In this document: positions 24,601-33,899 of the stretch, piece after piece | How positions within the stretch are numbered: the first letter of the stretch is position 1 | How the letters are laid out: each line of letters begins with the position of its first letter | From: Hwanghaeella grinnelliae | GTDB taxonomy: Bacteria; Pseudomonadota; Alphaproteobacteria; UBA8366; Aestuariispiraceae | Length of the DNA stretch: 64,000 bases | NCBI RefSeq assembly: GCF_004005845.1 | Contig: NZ_SADE01000001.1 | Coordinates: 806,001 to 870,000 of the forward strand | Reading direction: 5' to 3' | Notes under the pieces: generated by a model | Databases searched by the model: none | Seen by the model: the letters and a program-made list of their open reading frames with translations, nothing else | Told to the model about the DNA's origin: nothing | Translations under genes and position numbers: made by a program

Positions 24601-25854
24601 CTACGTCCCCGCGGACACGGCGCCGCTATGAAGGGCCAGTCCGTCAACGACGGCGGTAAAGATCGGTGTGTCGACCACGGATGCTTCCGGGACGGTCTTG
24701 GATATGGCGGATTGGACCAACCGCATCAGGCTGGCCCCGCCAACCGGAACGACATGGGAAACGGCGTCCCTTTCGACCTGGGCGTTGGCGAGGGTGTCGT
24801 CTAGCGTCTCGGCAAGCGTTTCCGTAAACGGAAGAAAGACAGCGTCGATTTCGGTCGGGGCCATCGGCGTCGACAGGCCGGATTCCAGAAGCCCCAACTC
24901 GATATGGGTGCTGGGATTCGTGCCGTTCGAAGCGATCTTCGATTGCTCGGCGAGGAAGGCGATTTCGTGCCCCAGCTGCCAGTCGATGGCGCGATGCAAC
25001 CGCTGAAATATGGCGGGTTCCACCGCGTCCTGAACAAGGCCTTTCGCCAGGGATAGATTTTTTTGCGTATAGAGAAGATGGATCTTTTCCCAGGTTGCGA
25101 GGTCCTGAAAAATTGCGTTGGGCGCCGCGATCGTTTCCCCGTTCATCCCATGCCGTATCAGGTGCCCGTGGCCGATGCAGGGCATGATGAATTGCAGGTT
25201 CATGGCCCGGTCGAAATCCGTGCCGCCCAACCGCACGCCGTGGGATGCGGCCACTTCTATCCCGTGCCCGGTTTTTTTGAAGACGGTGAAGTCCGACGTG
25301 CCGCCCCCGATATCGACAACAATGCCAAGATCGCCCGGCTTGATTTGGTCGATGACGGACAGGGCCGCGGCCTCCGGCTCGGGCAGGAAGACGACCTCGT
25401 CGAAACCCGCCATGTTGTAGCATCGTTCGAGATCGGTCGCCGCGCGTTCATTGATCTCGGCATCTTTGCTGTCGAATAGAACAGGGCGTCCGGCGACGAC
25501 CTTGTCGAAATGGCGCCCCGATTGTTTCTCCGACCGATCCTTGATGATTTTCAGGAAGGCGGAGACGATGTCATAGAAGTCCAGTTTCCGGTCCAGGATC
25601 GTGCGGCGCTCAGCCATCAGGGACGTGCCCAGTACACGTTTCAGCGACCGCATGTAACGGCCTTCCAGCCTGTCGATCAGCGCTGCGTTGGCGACCGAAC
25701 CGATCGCCATTGATGCATCATTGAGGGAAAAGAACACCGCGGTGGGTACCGTGTCGCTGTTCTCCTCGAGTTGGATGCGCTTTATCGCGCCATCCTCGGC
25801 ATAGGCCGCGGCCGAGTTGGACGTGCCGAAATCTACTGCTAGCCAGTCGCCCAT
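24601..25854 (-). CDS. Hsp70 family protein (YegD-like, short)
   Basis: A 417-residue protein with an Hsp70/actin-type ATPase fold but no full substrate-binding domain. The start at 25854 gives GDWLAVDFGTSNSAAAYA, the phosphate-1 loop. LGIVVDIGGGTSDFTVFK near residue 185 is phosphate-2, and HVVPVGGASLMRLVQSAI near 365 is the adenosine region. Full DnaK is about 630 residues, so this is a YegD-type cytoplasmic chaperone-like ATPase. No dnaJ or grpE is adjacent. Its role is unknown. Confidence 0.87.
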   Translation of the reverse strand: MGDWLAVDFGTSNSAAAYAEDGAIKRIQLEENSDTVPTAVFFSLNDASMAIGSVANAALIDRLEGRYMRSLKRVLGTSLMAERRTILDRKLDFYDIVSAFLKIIKDRSEKQSGRHFDKVVAGRPVLFDSKDAEINERAATDLERCYNMAGFDEVVFLPEPEAAALSVIDQIKPGDLGIVVDIGGGTSDFTVFKKTGHGIEVAASHGVRLGGTDFDRAMNLQFIMPCIGHGHLIRHGMNGETIAAPNAIFQDLATWEKIHLLYTQKNLSLAKGLVQDAVEPAIFQRLHRAIDWQLGHEIAFLAEQSKIASNGTNPSTHIELGLLESGLSTPMAPTEIDAVFLPFTETLAETLDDTLANAQVERDAVSHVVPVGGASLMRLVQSAISKTVPEASVVDTPIFTAVVDGLALHSGAVSAGT

Positions 25855-26002
25855 AAAATTGCTTCTCTCATGTGTAATAGTTTTCGTGGGTTGGCGGGCG
25901 GGTGCCGGGGCAAATTGCCCAGCTCGTTTTGAATGGTCGCCTACGGACCAAAATGGGGCCGAGGGCGCAAGCAGAATCTGCATGTTGACCAGGGAGGTTA
26001 TT

Positions 26003-27016
26003 GTGCCTGCATTGCCGATTATCGATCTGGAAGGGTTTCCGTTAGACGCGGCCAAGCGGGACGGGATCGCCGGGGCGTTGGACAGGGCTTTCCGGGAATA
26101 CGGGTTTTGCGTGGTCACCGGGCATGCCGTGCCGGTAGATGTGCGGAAGCAGGCATTCGCCGCCTCGCGGGCCTTTCATGCGCTGCCGGATGATGAGAAA
26201 CGCGCCATCGCGGTCAATGAATTTCACCGCGGTTATATCGCCCCGAAGACCAGCAAGATCGTGACCTCTTCCGTGGACAAGGTCACGAAGCCGAACCTGT
26301 CCGAAAGCTTCATGATGATGCATCCGGTCGATGCCGGCGATCCACGGTTCGGGACCCCGTTGCAGGGGCCGAACCAATGGCCGATGACGCTGCAGGATTT
26401 CCGGTCCGCGGTGGAAAATTATTACAAGGCGTTGGACACGGCGGCGCGGCATTTGACGCAACTGCTCGCCCGGGCTTTGGGCCAGCCCGACGATTCCTTC
26501 GACCGGTTCTTCGAACATCCGACCGTCTATCTGCGCCTGTTGCACTATCCGCCCATCCCGCAAGGGGCCGAAGCGGATCTCTACGGGTCCGCCCCGCATA
26601 CGGATTATGGTTTCATGACCCTGTTGGCGCAGGACGATATCGGCGGGCTGCAGGTGAGGGCCACAGAAAGCCAGGGTGGTGGATGGATCGACGTGCCCTA
26701 TGTGCCCGACAGTTTCGTGGTCAATGTCGCGGACCTGTTGTCCCATTGGTCGGGCGGGCGCTGGCCCTCGACGCCTCATCGCGTGTTGAACAATCGCAGC
26801 GGCAAGGATCGGTATTCCATCCCCTTCTTTTTCGACATGTCGATGGAAACGGTGGTCGAGCCACTACACGCCTATGCGCCGGGTGTGAAACCTATCGCCG
26901 GCCCGAAAGACAAACCGGGGCCTGTTTGCTACGGCGACTATGTGATGGAACGGTTTAACCGGAACTATTCCTATCGCGGCGGGGCCGGCGACCGCGAAGA
27001 ATTGGCCGGTCAGTAG
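26003..27016 (+). CDS. Isopenicillin N synthase family Fe(II)/2-oxoglutarate oxygenase
   Basis: A 337-residue oxygenase starting at a GTG six bases after AGGGAGG. The N-terminal DIOX_N region begins PALPIIDLEGF. The double-stranded beta-helix core carries SAPHTDYGFMTLL near residue 198 (His and Asp iron ligands) and STPHRVLNNRSGKDRYSIPF near 258, with the distal His and the Arg-x-Ser that binds 2-oxoglutarate. Family members oxidise small molecules; the substrate cannot be inferred. It converges on, and overlaps by seven bases, the phosphodiesterase gene. Confidence 0.88.
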   Translation: MPALPIIDLEGFPLDAAKRDGIAGALDRAFREYGFCVVTGHAVPVDVRKQAFAASRAFHALPDDEKRAIAVNEFHRGYIAPKTSKIVTSSVDKVTKPNLSESFMMMHPVDAGDPRFGTPLQGPNQWPMTLQDFRSAVENYYKALDTAARHLTQLLARALGQPDDSFDRFFEHPTVYLRLLHYPPIPQGAEADLYGSAPHTDYGFMTLLAQDDIGGLQVRATESQGGGWIDVPYVPDSFVVNVADLLSHWSGGRWPSTPHRVLNNRSGKDRYSIPFFFDMSMETVVEPLHAYAPGVKPIAGPKDKPGPVCYGDYVMERFNRNYSYRGGAGDREELAGQ

Positions 27017-27804
27017 AAATCCAGCACCGGGCCGAAATCGCCGATGGGTTGGGTGTGGCTGACCATAGTGCCGTCGGCATGCAGGTGATGGAGCAGGAAG
27101 GCTGGCGGTTCCATGCGGGACGCCGATTTGTCCGTCGGGTTCAGTCGCAACAGGATTTGCGACACTGTGCTGGGGCTGCTCATCGCGATGGTGCCGCCGA
27201 AGGCCACGGTCATGTGGCGGTGTATATGTCCGAACAGCACCCGAAGCACCTGAGGATGCCGCGCGATGATTTCCCCGATCTCCACACCGGAAAAATTGCG
27301 GTAGGAATCCACATCCGCGATCCCCGTGTGGACGGGGTGGAAATGCATCAGGACCATGGTGGGTCGGTCCGGCTCAGCCGTCAGGGTCTTGTCCAGCCAG
27401 TCCAAGCCTTCATCCGGCAAGGCGCCGTGATGTTCTCCCGGCACGGTACAATCGACATGGACGACATGCAGGCCATCGATGACGCGCGCATAATGCAGCG
27501 GGCCGGATTCCGGAAGGTAGCCGTCCCGAAGAAACGCGGCGCGGAACGCCTCCCGTTCGTCATGGTTTCCGGGTAGGACGAAACAGGGTGCGTTGAGGGC
27601 GCCCAGGATTTCGCGGGCCTGGGCATATTCCTCGGGCCTTCCATGCTCGGTCAGGTCGCCGGTGCAGACCACGACATCGACCGCCGGGGAGACGGCGTTG
27701 ATTGCATCGACGGCGGCACGGCCCATATCCGCGGACGGGATCAAGCCCTGATACAGGGTGCCCGGCGCGGTGATGTGCATGTCGGACAATTGAGCAATAA
27801 TCAT
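27010..27804 (-). CDS. Metallophosphoesterase, CpdA-like class III cyclic-nucleotide phosphodiesterase
   Basis: A 264-residue dinuclear metallophosphoesterase. All blocks are present: AQLSDMHI (DxH), VVCTGDLTEHG (GDL), VLPGNHDER (GNHD), MVLMHFHPVH and LFGHIHRHMTV (GHxH). The ATG at 27804 follows GAGGATTT. This length and motif order fit CpdA/GpdQ-type enzymes that hydrolyse cAMP or phosphodiesters. It is the last gene of a tight leftward group with a GST (23-base gap) and a class III nucleotide cyclase (40-base gap), which makes a cAMP-degrading role plausible. Confidence 0.87.
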   Translation of the reverse strand: MIIAQLSDMHITAPGTLYQGLIPSADMGRAAVDAINAVSPAVDVVVCTGDLTEHGRPEEYAQAREILGALNAPCFVLPGNHDEREAFRAAFLRDGYLPESGPLHYARVIDGLHVVHVDCTVPGEHHGALPDEGLDWLDKTLTAEPDRPTMVLMHFHPVHTGIADVDSYRNFSGVEIGEIIARHPQVLRVLFGHIHRHMTVAFGGTIAMSSPSTVSQILLRLNPTDKSASRMEPPAFLLHHLHADGTMVSHTQPIGDFGPVLDFY

Positions 27805-27827
27805 GGAAATCCTCGCTGGGGGCGTGG

Positions 27828-28478
27828 TCAGCCCACTTCCTCGATCCGAAGCATGTCTTCTTCCGCTTCGGCCTCGGTCAGCCAGTCCTTGAAGTCGGGA
27901 TCGGCGAACAGTGTGTCGATATAGGCTTTCGCGGTTTCGTCCAGGGCAATGGCATAGGTTCGCAACCGGGTTGCGACTGGCGCGAACATCGCATCGGCGA
28001 TGCTGAATTCCCCGAACAGCCAGGGCCCTGCGTCGGCATGTGTCGCACGGCACCCGGCCCAGATCTCGAGGATGCGGGCGATATCCGCCTCAAGCGCCGG
28101 GTTGGAGGGAACCTTGCGGCCGGTCGCGCGGATATTCATCGGCAGGGCGGCACGCAGCGCCATGAAGCCGGAATGCATTTCCGCGCTGATCGAGCGCGCA
28201 TGGGCGCGGTCGGCCGCATCCCTTGGCCATAGCGCCGGGACCTGTTCCGCCGCCCATTCGCAAATGGCGAGTGAATCCCAAACCGTTTGCCCGCCGGTAA
28301 CCAATGCCGGCACCTTGCCTGCCGGTGTGTGTTCCAGAATCCGTTTCTTGGTGTCCGGCTTGTCGAGGAAGACTTTCACCTCGTCGAAGGCAATGCCGGC
28401 CTTGCGCAGGGCAAGCCAGGGCCGCAGCGACCAGGAGGAATAATTCTTGTTGCCGATGACAAGGGTAGGGGTGCTCAC
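27828..28478 (-). CDS. Glutathione S-transferase family protein
   Basis: A 216-residue soluble GST. The thioredoxin-like N-terminal domain starts LVIGNKNYSSWSLRPWLAL, with SSW in the position of the catalytic serine of zeta/beta-type GSTs. GKVPALVTGGQTVWDSLAI near residue 54 has the cis-proline and the glutathione-gamma-glutamyl Ser site. The C-terminal helical domain runs from about residue 90. It sits between the cyclase and phosphodiesterase genes; a glutathione reductase gene lies 4 kb away. Confidence 0.9.
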   Translation of the reverse strand: MSTPTLVIGNKNYSSWSLRPWLALRKAGIAFDEVKVFLDKPDTKKRILEHTPAGKVPALVTGGQTVWDSLAICEWAAEQVPALWPRDAADRAHARSISAEMHSGFMALRAALPMNIRATGRKVPSNPALEADIARILEIWAGCRATHADAGPWLFGEFSIADAMFAPVATRLRTYAIALDETAKAYIDTLFADPDFKDWLTEAEAEEDMLRIEEVG

Positions 28479-28518
28479 GATAAATTCCTCATTTTGATAC
28501 GTCGAAGGGACGGTTCGT

Positions 28519-30168
28519 CTAAGGCGTTGGGGCCTCGTCCAGAGCGTAATATTCCGTCACGCCCGATCGGCCGCGCAGTTCGATGGCATGCAGATTTTCC
28601 TCGGGCAAGGAGATCCCGGCAAGATCCGCGGTCGTTTTGGCGATTACAAGCGGCTTGCCGTGTTCCTTGCAGAGGGACTCAAGCCGGGCAGCGGAATTCA
28701 CACTGTCGCCGATGGCGGTCAGCGTTTGCGCCGATGGCGGCCCCATCGCACCGACGATGGCTTCCCCATCGTTGATGCCGATCCCAATCTGCAGCGGGAA
28801 CGGTAATTCGCTCTCAAGCGAGGCGTTCAAGGCTTCTATCCGGCTCAGCATGGCGGCTGCGCCGGCCAGGGCGTCCCGTGCGCCGTCTTCCGGCTTGGCG
28901 CTTTTAAGCCCATAGATCGCCATCAATCCATCGCCTGTGAATTGGGAATAATGCCCGCGCGTGGCATGCAGGGCCTTTGTCATTTCAGCGAAGAATTGAT
29001 TCAGAATAAACAGAACGTCATAGGGCAGTTTCGTTTCGCCCAGTTTGGTCGACCCGCGCAGGTCGATGAAGACGATGGTGATCTGCCGTTCCAATCCTTC
29101 CAGCCCGCCGGGCTGCCGGCCTTGGTCGGCGGTGGCGCGGGGCGGCAGCAGGGGAACGACCGATAGACTGGCGGTCGGGCGGATCTGACAAGCCAGCCGC
29201 AATTCGGGCGGCGCTTCGATCCGGGCAAGCGCGCGGGCTTCGATTCCGCCGGGTTCGGCCAAGGCGTCGCCGCCTTGCAGGATTCTGACCCGGCATGTGG
29301 TGCAGCGCCCGCGCCCACCACAGACCGAGGCATGTTGTATGCCCGATGCACGCAGAGTTTCCAGTACCGTCGCGCCTTTTTGGACGTTCAACCGCCGGCC
29401 GTCCGGCAGGGTCAGAACCGGCCCTTGCCGGACCCGCGTCAGGACTGACCGGATGCTGCGCAGGGCGAAGGGCACGGCGATCACGGCAAGCGCCGTCCAA
29501 ATGGAATAGGACGTCAGCTTCCCGACCAGGGTGCCGTTGCCGCCCGTAAGGCCCATGGCGGCATAGGCCTGATGAACGAACTGCGGGTCCGCATCGGCCA
29601 AGCGCTGGGCGCCGATACCGGCGGCGATAAAGCCGCTGAGGGCGGCGACCGGAATGGCGACGGCAAGGGCCAGCAGCAAGGGGGCGTAGCGCGCGTAACC
29701 GGCCTTCATGCGAAGCCAATAATGAATGCCGACGGATCCGTGAATCCAGGCCGCGATCAACCCGGCGGCCTGCATCCCGCCCTCCGCCGGGGCAACGACC
29801 CAGTAATAGGTGACGACCCATTCATAGGTCGGCTTATGGCCGGCCAGAAACTGGCCGACAAAGGTGCCAGCCAGATGCGGGCCAAGCAGGATTGGAATGG
29901 CCAAGCCCATGGAAAGCTGCGTCGCTTCCCAATTGCTCATGCGAAGTGATGTCCGCCGGTAAATCGCATAGAGCGCGTTCAAGATATGGACAACGAACGC
30001 GGCAAGCAGCAAGGGCCCGCCAACGATATTGCTCCATGGCGCGTTCAGGATCATGCGGCCGCGATCCATCGCTTCCAGGGAAATCAATCCCAGCGAATGG
30101 TTCAATAGATGCGTCAGCACGAACGAAGCCAAGATCAGCCCGCTGTAAAGCCGAATGGCGTTCCGCAT
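28519..30168 (-). CDS. Membrane-anchored redox-type adenylate/guanylate cyclase with ferredoxin domain
   Basis: A 549-residue three-part fusion. Residues 1-245 contain six hydrophobic helices with histidines at 20/24, 61, 98 and 143/149, like the diheme-b anchor of succinate dehydrogenases. Residues about 255-345 are a plant-type [2Fe-2S] domain (CGGRGRCTTC, then a fourth Cys in RLACQIR). Residues about 365-549 are a class III cyclase: metal Asp in FIDLRGST and TGDGLMAIYG, transition-state Asn and Arg in GDSVNSAARLE. It resembles quinone-responsive CyaC-type cyclases of rhizobia. Thr in LTAIGD favours ATP as substrate. It heads an operon ending in a CpdA-like phosphodiesterase. Confidence 0.87.
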   Translation of the reverse strand: MRNAIRLYSGLILASFVLTHLLNHSLGLISLEAMDRGRMILNAPWSNIVGGPLLLAAFVVHILNALYAIYRRTSLRMSNWEATQLSMGLAIPILLGPHLAGTFVGQFLAGHKPTYEWVVTYYWVVAPAEGGMQAAGLIAAWIHGSVGIHYWLRMKAGYARYAPLLLALAVAIPVAALSGFIAAGIGAQRLADADPQFVHQAYAAMGLTGGNGTLVGKLTSYSIWTALAVIAVPFALRSIRSVLTRVRQGPVLTLPDGRRLNVQKGATVLETLRASGIQHASVCGGRGRCTTCRVRILQGGDALAEPGGIEARALARIEAPPELRLACQIRPTASLSVVPLLPPRATADQGRQPGGLEGLERQITIVFIDLRGSTKLGETKLPYDVLFILNQFFAEMTKALHATRGHYSQFTGDGLMAIYGLKSAKPEDGARDALAGAAAMLSRIEALNASLESELPFPLQIGIGINDGEAIVGAMGPPSAQTLTAIGDSVNSAARLESLCKEHGKPLVIAKTTADLAGISLPEENLHAIELRGRSGVTEYYALDEAPTP

Positions 30169-30318
30169 GCCCGTCCTCCGGTAACTCCCCGATCACGACC
30201 CTTTCGTGACCCCAAATCAAACTTACGAGGGGAAACAATATAATGGCGAGAGTCGCTGCAACCGGAAAATCAATTAGGGATTACCGGACGGGCGAGATTT
30301 CACGTGGTCGAGGGGATA

Positions 30319-31185
30319 TCAGGCGGGCATTGCCGCAGTTGATCGCTGTTTATGCGCCTGGTTGTCGAAAATGGAGCCATCGGTCTCGACCTTCGGCAGC
30401 GGAATACGAACCGGAACCGCGACCTGGCGCGGGGAAAGGGTTGGCGCGCCGGTCAGAATCCGTTCGTTGAATGCATCGATACCTTCCTTGGGCAGCAGCG
30501 GCCAGGCATCCACCGCGGCGTAGGAGAACAACAACAGGCGCCGTGCCGTTTCGCTGGTATTGGGTTCCGACCCATGGACCATGCGAACATGGTGGATGGT
30601 GATTGATCCGGCTTTGCCCATAAGCGGCACCGCAGTTCCCGCGATGGGCTCGGCTTCCGCGTCGTCGATGGCGCCGCAGAAGATTGCGTTGGAATGATGG
30701 TTCAGTGTCGGGCCCTTATGGCTTCCCGGGACGACCTGCAACGGACCGCTCCTGGGTCCGACATCGTCCAGCAGCACACCGACCGCGAGCATGTCGTCAT
30801 TGGTGTGCGGGTAGAAGGCCCAGTCCTGGTGCCAATCGATCTCCGCCCCGCCGCCGACCGGTTTGATGTTCAGCTTGGCATGGTCGAACCGCACCGCGTC
30901 GCCTAGCAATTGCTGCAGGATGGCGATCAGTTTCGGGTGACGCATCGCCTTGTCATAGGCGGCGTGATGGTGCGTGGGGTCCTTGATCCGCCGCAGTTTC
31001 GGGTCGGCATGGGCATGGCCGGGTCCGATATCGAAAACGGCATCGCTTTGCGTGAGCGCGCGGCTGGCCTCGACAAAGGTATCTGTGACCGTATTCAACT
31101 CGGCGATCTCGCCGGGCGTGAAGATATCGGGGACGACCAGATACCCTTCGGTGCGATAGGACGCGACCTGATCTTCCGTCAGCAT
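30319..31185 (-). CDS. Phytanoyl-CoA dioxygenase (PhyH) family protein
   Basis: A 288-residue non-heme iron oxygenase. The ATG at 31185 was chosen because the PhyH fold begins there (QVASYRTEGYLVVPDIFTPG). Iron ligands are the His and Asp of IDWHQDWAFYPHT near residue 113 and the distal His in HHVRMVHGSEPNTSE near 200, with the 2-oxoglutarate Arg a few residues later (TARRLLLFSY). GPLQVVPGSHKGP is typical of the ectoine-hydroxylase-like branch. The substrate is unknown and no operon partner is apparent. Confidence 0.86.
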   Translation of the reverse strand: MLTEDQVASYRTEGYLVVPDIFTPGEIAELNTVTDTFVEASRALTQSDAVFDIGPGHAHADPKLRRIKDPTHHHAAYDKAMRHPKLIAILQQLLGDAVRFDHAKLNIKPVGGGAEIDWHQDWAFYPHTNDDMLAVGVLLDDVGPRSGPLQVVPGSHKGPTLNHHSNAIFCGAIDDAEAEPIAGTAVPLMGKAGSITIHHVRMVHGSEPNTSETARRLLLFSYAAVDAWPLLPKEGIDAFNERILTGAPTLSPRQVAVPVRIPLPKVETDGSIFDNQAHKQRSTAAMPA

Positions 31186-31292
31186 TTCCACCCCTGTCCT
31201 TGGTTTCCGACAGATTGTACCGCAACCGGCTTTCGAAAGGGAGGGCAAGCTTCTGCCCCTTCTTTTTGATCGGAGGCGAGATGGGGCAGGCC

Positions 31293-31739
31293 CTAAAACA
31301 GGGTGGGGATGGCGTAGACCTTGCACTGGGATGTGCCGTCCAGCTCGAACAAAAAGGCCAAGTCTCGGCCCCGACGATTGCCCGGGTCGCGCAGGTTGAA
31401 GCCGAGCGTATTGGCATAGGCCAGGCGCTTTTTCTTACCCCCCTGCAATTCGACTTCCACATAGTACCGGCCGGGCTTTTTGGTGTTGAAGATGCCATGC
31501 GCGCAGGCATTGGAAAGGTTGGTGGACAAGCTTTGCGGCAGGGTTGCCTGGTCGACGAAGAATTTCACCGGGCGAGAGCCCCGTTTAAAACGCGGCGGCG
31601 TGCTGCCGCCGGGCTGCAGAAGTTGCGGAATTCGGCCCAATGGAATGAACCGGCTGCTGTCAGCCGCAGCCTTCGAGACGGGAAGGACAACGAACGCCGC
31701 CATAACGGCAGCGGCAATGGTCGGAATGAAAGATCTCAT
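31293..31739 (-). CDS. Hypothetical secreted protein (148 aa)
   Basis: A small exported protein with a clear signal peptide (RSFIPTIAAAVMAAFVVLPV, cleavage near AAA-DS). The mature part is basic, with GGSTPPRFKRGSRPVKFF and two cysteines (NACAHG and SQCKVY) that could pair. I recognise no domain. It lies between the PhyH gene and the ferredoxin gene on the same strand, 64 bases before... the latter's stop. Confidence 0.6.
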   Translation of the reverse strand: MRSFIPTIAAAVMAAFVVLPVSKAAADSSRFIPLGRIPQLLQPGGSTPPRFKRGSRPVKFFVDQATLPQSLSTNLSNACAHGIFNTKKPGRYYVEVELQGGKKKRLAYANTLGFNLRDPGNRRGRDLAFLFELDGTSQCKVYAIPTLF

Positions 31740-31803
31740 CGGTCACATTCTTTTGTCAGGCCTGTCTTCAATCGGTGCGCAAGCGGCATGCCAAGCTTCC
31801 TTG

Positions 31804-32193
31804 CTAGAGCGCCGGGGCCGGAAATTCTTGGGCGGCTTGCTCAATGTCGCCGGCCTCCAGCAAATCCAGGATACGAGTGACGTCCTCCTTGGTCTTGGCG
31901 CCCATCAGGAAGGGGCCGGCCGGGACAAGCCGCAGGGTCGGCCCAATATGGCATTTGCCCATGCAGTGAACGGTTTCGAATACGAATGGCATGTTTCTTT
32001 CCGGCCATTGCCGGGCGATTTCCTGATGGACTTCCTCGGCGCCGCGTGCACCGCAGGACGGCAAGGTGAAGCCGGCACGGAAATTCGTACAGAGACGCAG
32101 GGCGCGGAAGCTACGCGCGTTCAGTCCCGGCGTGTCCGTGTCGGTTTCCGCGCCTTCCTCTTTCCCGGTACTTGTATTCGTTCCGTGTTCCAT
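31804..32193 (-). CDS. Thioredoxin-like [2Fe-2S] ferredoxin
   Basis: A 129-residue cytoplasmic protein whose core, residues about 30-110, is the thioredoxin-like ferredoxin fold related to NuoE. The four cluster cysteines are visible: LCTNFRAGFTLPSCGARG gives two and VHCMGKCHIGPTLRLVP gives two. The N-terminal 25 residues are Thr/Glu-rich and probably disordered. Such proteins carry electrons, but their partners are rarely known. It is divergent from the glutathione reductase gene. Confidence 0.85.
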   Translation of the reverse strand: MEHGTNTSTGKEEGAETDTDTPGLNARSFRALRLCTNFRAGFTLPSCGARGAEEVHQEIARQWPERNMPFVFETVHCMGKCHIGPTLRLVPAGPFLMGAKTKEDVTRILDLLEAGDIEQAAQEFPAPAL

Positions 32194-32410
32194 GCCTGGT
32201 CAAACTCGCAAATGCGTGACTGAAAGTGAGTATTCTGGCACCGTTTGCGCCATGGGTCATCCTTGCGCCACTGCCGATACGTTACGATATGGGGCGTTAA
32301 CGATGTGTTTCCAAACCCGACCGGACGAGCCGTTGGCGCCACCGGTCGGCTTGAGGTAATTCTGCCCAACAAGTTTTTCCCGAGGGGGATCGGGCGCTGA
32401 TGGAGGTTTT

Positions 32411-33787
32411 ATGAGCAAGTTTGACTATGATCTTTTCGTTATCGGTGCGGGTTCAGGCGGGGTTCGCGCCGCGCGCATGTCCGCGGGCATGGGCGCGCGC
32501 GTCGCCATCGCCGAAGACCGTTATCTGGGCGGGACCTGCGTGAATGTCGGCTGCGTGCCGAAGAAGCTTTTCGTCTACGCCTCCCACTTCCGGGAAGATT
32601 TCCACGATGCCGCCGGCTATGGCTGGACGGTTGGGGACACCGCCTTCGATTGGAAGACCTTGGTCGCCAACAAGGACACGGAAATCAGCCGCCTCAACGG
32701 AGTTTACGAACGTCTGCTGCACAATGCCGGGGTTGAATTGTTCAATGCCCGTGCCACCGTCCTGGACCCGAACACGATCCAGGTGGGGAACAAGAAGGTT
32801 ACCGCGGAGCGGATTTTGGTCGCGACGGGTGGCTGGCCGACCGTGCCCGATTTCCCGGGCAACGAACATGTCATCAGCTCGAACGAGGTGTTCAGCCTGG
32901 ATACGTTGCCGAAGCGCGCCATCGTGGTCGGCGGCGGCTATATCGCGGTGGAGTTCGCGGGCATCTTCAACGGCCTGGGCGTCGAGACGATCCAGATGTA
33001 TCGCGGGCCCTTGTTCCTGCGCGGCTTCGACGCGGATGTCCGCTCCTTCCTGCATGAGGAAATGCAGAAGAAAGGCGTTGATGTTCGTTTCAACGCCAAT
33101 ATCGCCGAGGTGGAAAAGACCGATAGCGGCCTATTGGCGCGGCTGGAAGACGGCACGACCGTTGAGACGGACCTGATTCTTTATGCGACCGGACGGCACC
33201 CGAACACCGCAAATTTGGGTTTGGAGGATGCAGGTGTTAAACTGGCTAAGAACGGGGCCGTCGTGGTCGACGAAGACTTTCAGACGAATGTGCCGTCGAT
33301 CTATGCTTTGGGCGACGTCATCCATCGGGTGGCGTTGACACCGGTCGCCATCGCCGAAGGCATGGTGTTCTCGCACAACACTTATAAGGGCGAGAACCGC
33401 AAGATGGACTATCGGGATATCCCGACAGCTGTCTTCTCGCAGCCGTCGATCGGGACGGTCGGGCTCAGCGAGACGGAGGCCCGTGACAAATACGGTGAGA
33501 TCGACATCTACCGGTCCAGCTTCCGGCCGATGAAGCACACGCTTTCCGGCGGGGAAGAACGGACCTTGATCAAGATGATCGTGGACCGGGCCAGCGACCG
33601 TGTGGTCGGGTTCCATATGGTCGGGCCGGAGGCCGGTGAAATTACGCAGGGCATCGGCGTCGCCTTCAAGGCGGGTGCCACCAAGGCGGACTTCGACGCG
33701 ACAATCGGGATACACCCGACATCCGCCGAGGAATTCGTCACGATGCGGGAAGCCGTTCCCGAAGCCCCCGCGCAGGCCGCCGAATAA
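32411..33787 (+). CDS. gor: Glutathione-disulfide reductase
   Basis: A 458-residue flavoprotein reducing glutathione disulfide with NADPH. The FAD-binding start is [20 protein letters not shown]. The redox disulfide lies in [19 protein letters not shown] near residue 40. The NAD(P) fold is [20 protein letters not shown] near 172, and the FAD-binding [13 protein letters not shown] is near 303. The interface His/Glu pair occurs in [15 protein letters not shown] at the C-terminus. The ATG follows GGAGG. A 17-bp tandem repeat and a strong hairpin come directly after the stop. Confidence 0.95.
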   Translation: MSKFDYDLFVIGAGSGGVRAARMSAGMGARVAIAEDRYLGGTCVNVGCVPKKLFVYASHFREDFHDAAGYGWTVGDTAFDWKTLVANKDTEISRLNGVYERLLHNAGVELFNARATVLDPNTIQVGNKKVTAERILVATGGWPTVPDFPGNEHVISSNEVFSLDTLPKRAIVVGGGYIAVEFAGIFNGLGVETIQMYRGPLFLRGFDADVRSFLHEEMQKKGVDVRFNANIAEVEKTDSGLLARLEDGTTVETDLILYATGRHPNTANLGLEDAGVKLAKNGAVVVDEDFQTNVPSIYALGDVIHRVALTPVAIAEGMVFSHNTYKGENRKMDYRDIPTAVFSQPSIGTVGLSETEARDKYGEIDIYRSSFRPMKHTLSGGEERTLIKMIVDRASDRVVGFHMVGPEAGEITQGIGVAFKAGATKADFDATIGIHPTSAEEFVTMREAVPEAPAQAAE

Positions 33788-33790
33788 GGC

Positions 33791-33885
33791 GACCAAAGGT
33801 CCTGTGACGACCAAGGCCCTGTGACAACCAAGGCCCTGTGACAACCAAGGCCCTGTGACAACCAAGGCCCTGGAACGACCAAGGC
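33791..33885. repeat. 17-bp tandem minisatellite after gor
   Basis: About 5.5 copies of a 17-base unit (RACCAAGGCCCTGTGAC) run from 33791 to 33885. Units start at 33791 (18 bases, one extra A), 33809, 33826, 33843 and 33860, with a partial unit at 33877. Units at 33826 and 33843 are identical. It begins four bases after the gor stop codon and ends just before a terminator hairpin, so it lies in the 3' untranslated region. Confidence 0.9.
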
Positions 33886-33899
33886 TTACCGTTTCTGAA

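Noticed and set aside
28519-30168. Missing substrate lysine in the cyclase (Gln in SQFTGDG)
   Set aside because: Gln at this place is common in the large bacterial class III cyclase subfamily with the QF-GDG pattern, so it is not evidence for inactivity.
33731-33882. Minus-strand frames with repeated VVTGPWLSQ-like peptide
   Set aside because: They arise from translating the 17-bp minisatellite and the antisense of gor; there is no start signal and the repeat shifts frame each unit.
33791-33885. CRISPR array
   Set aside because: Units are contiguous 17-mers without unique spacers, so this is a tandem repeat.
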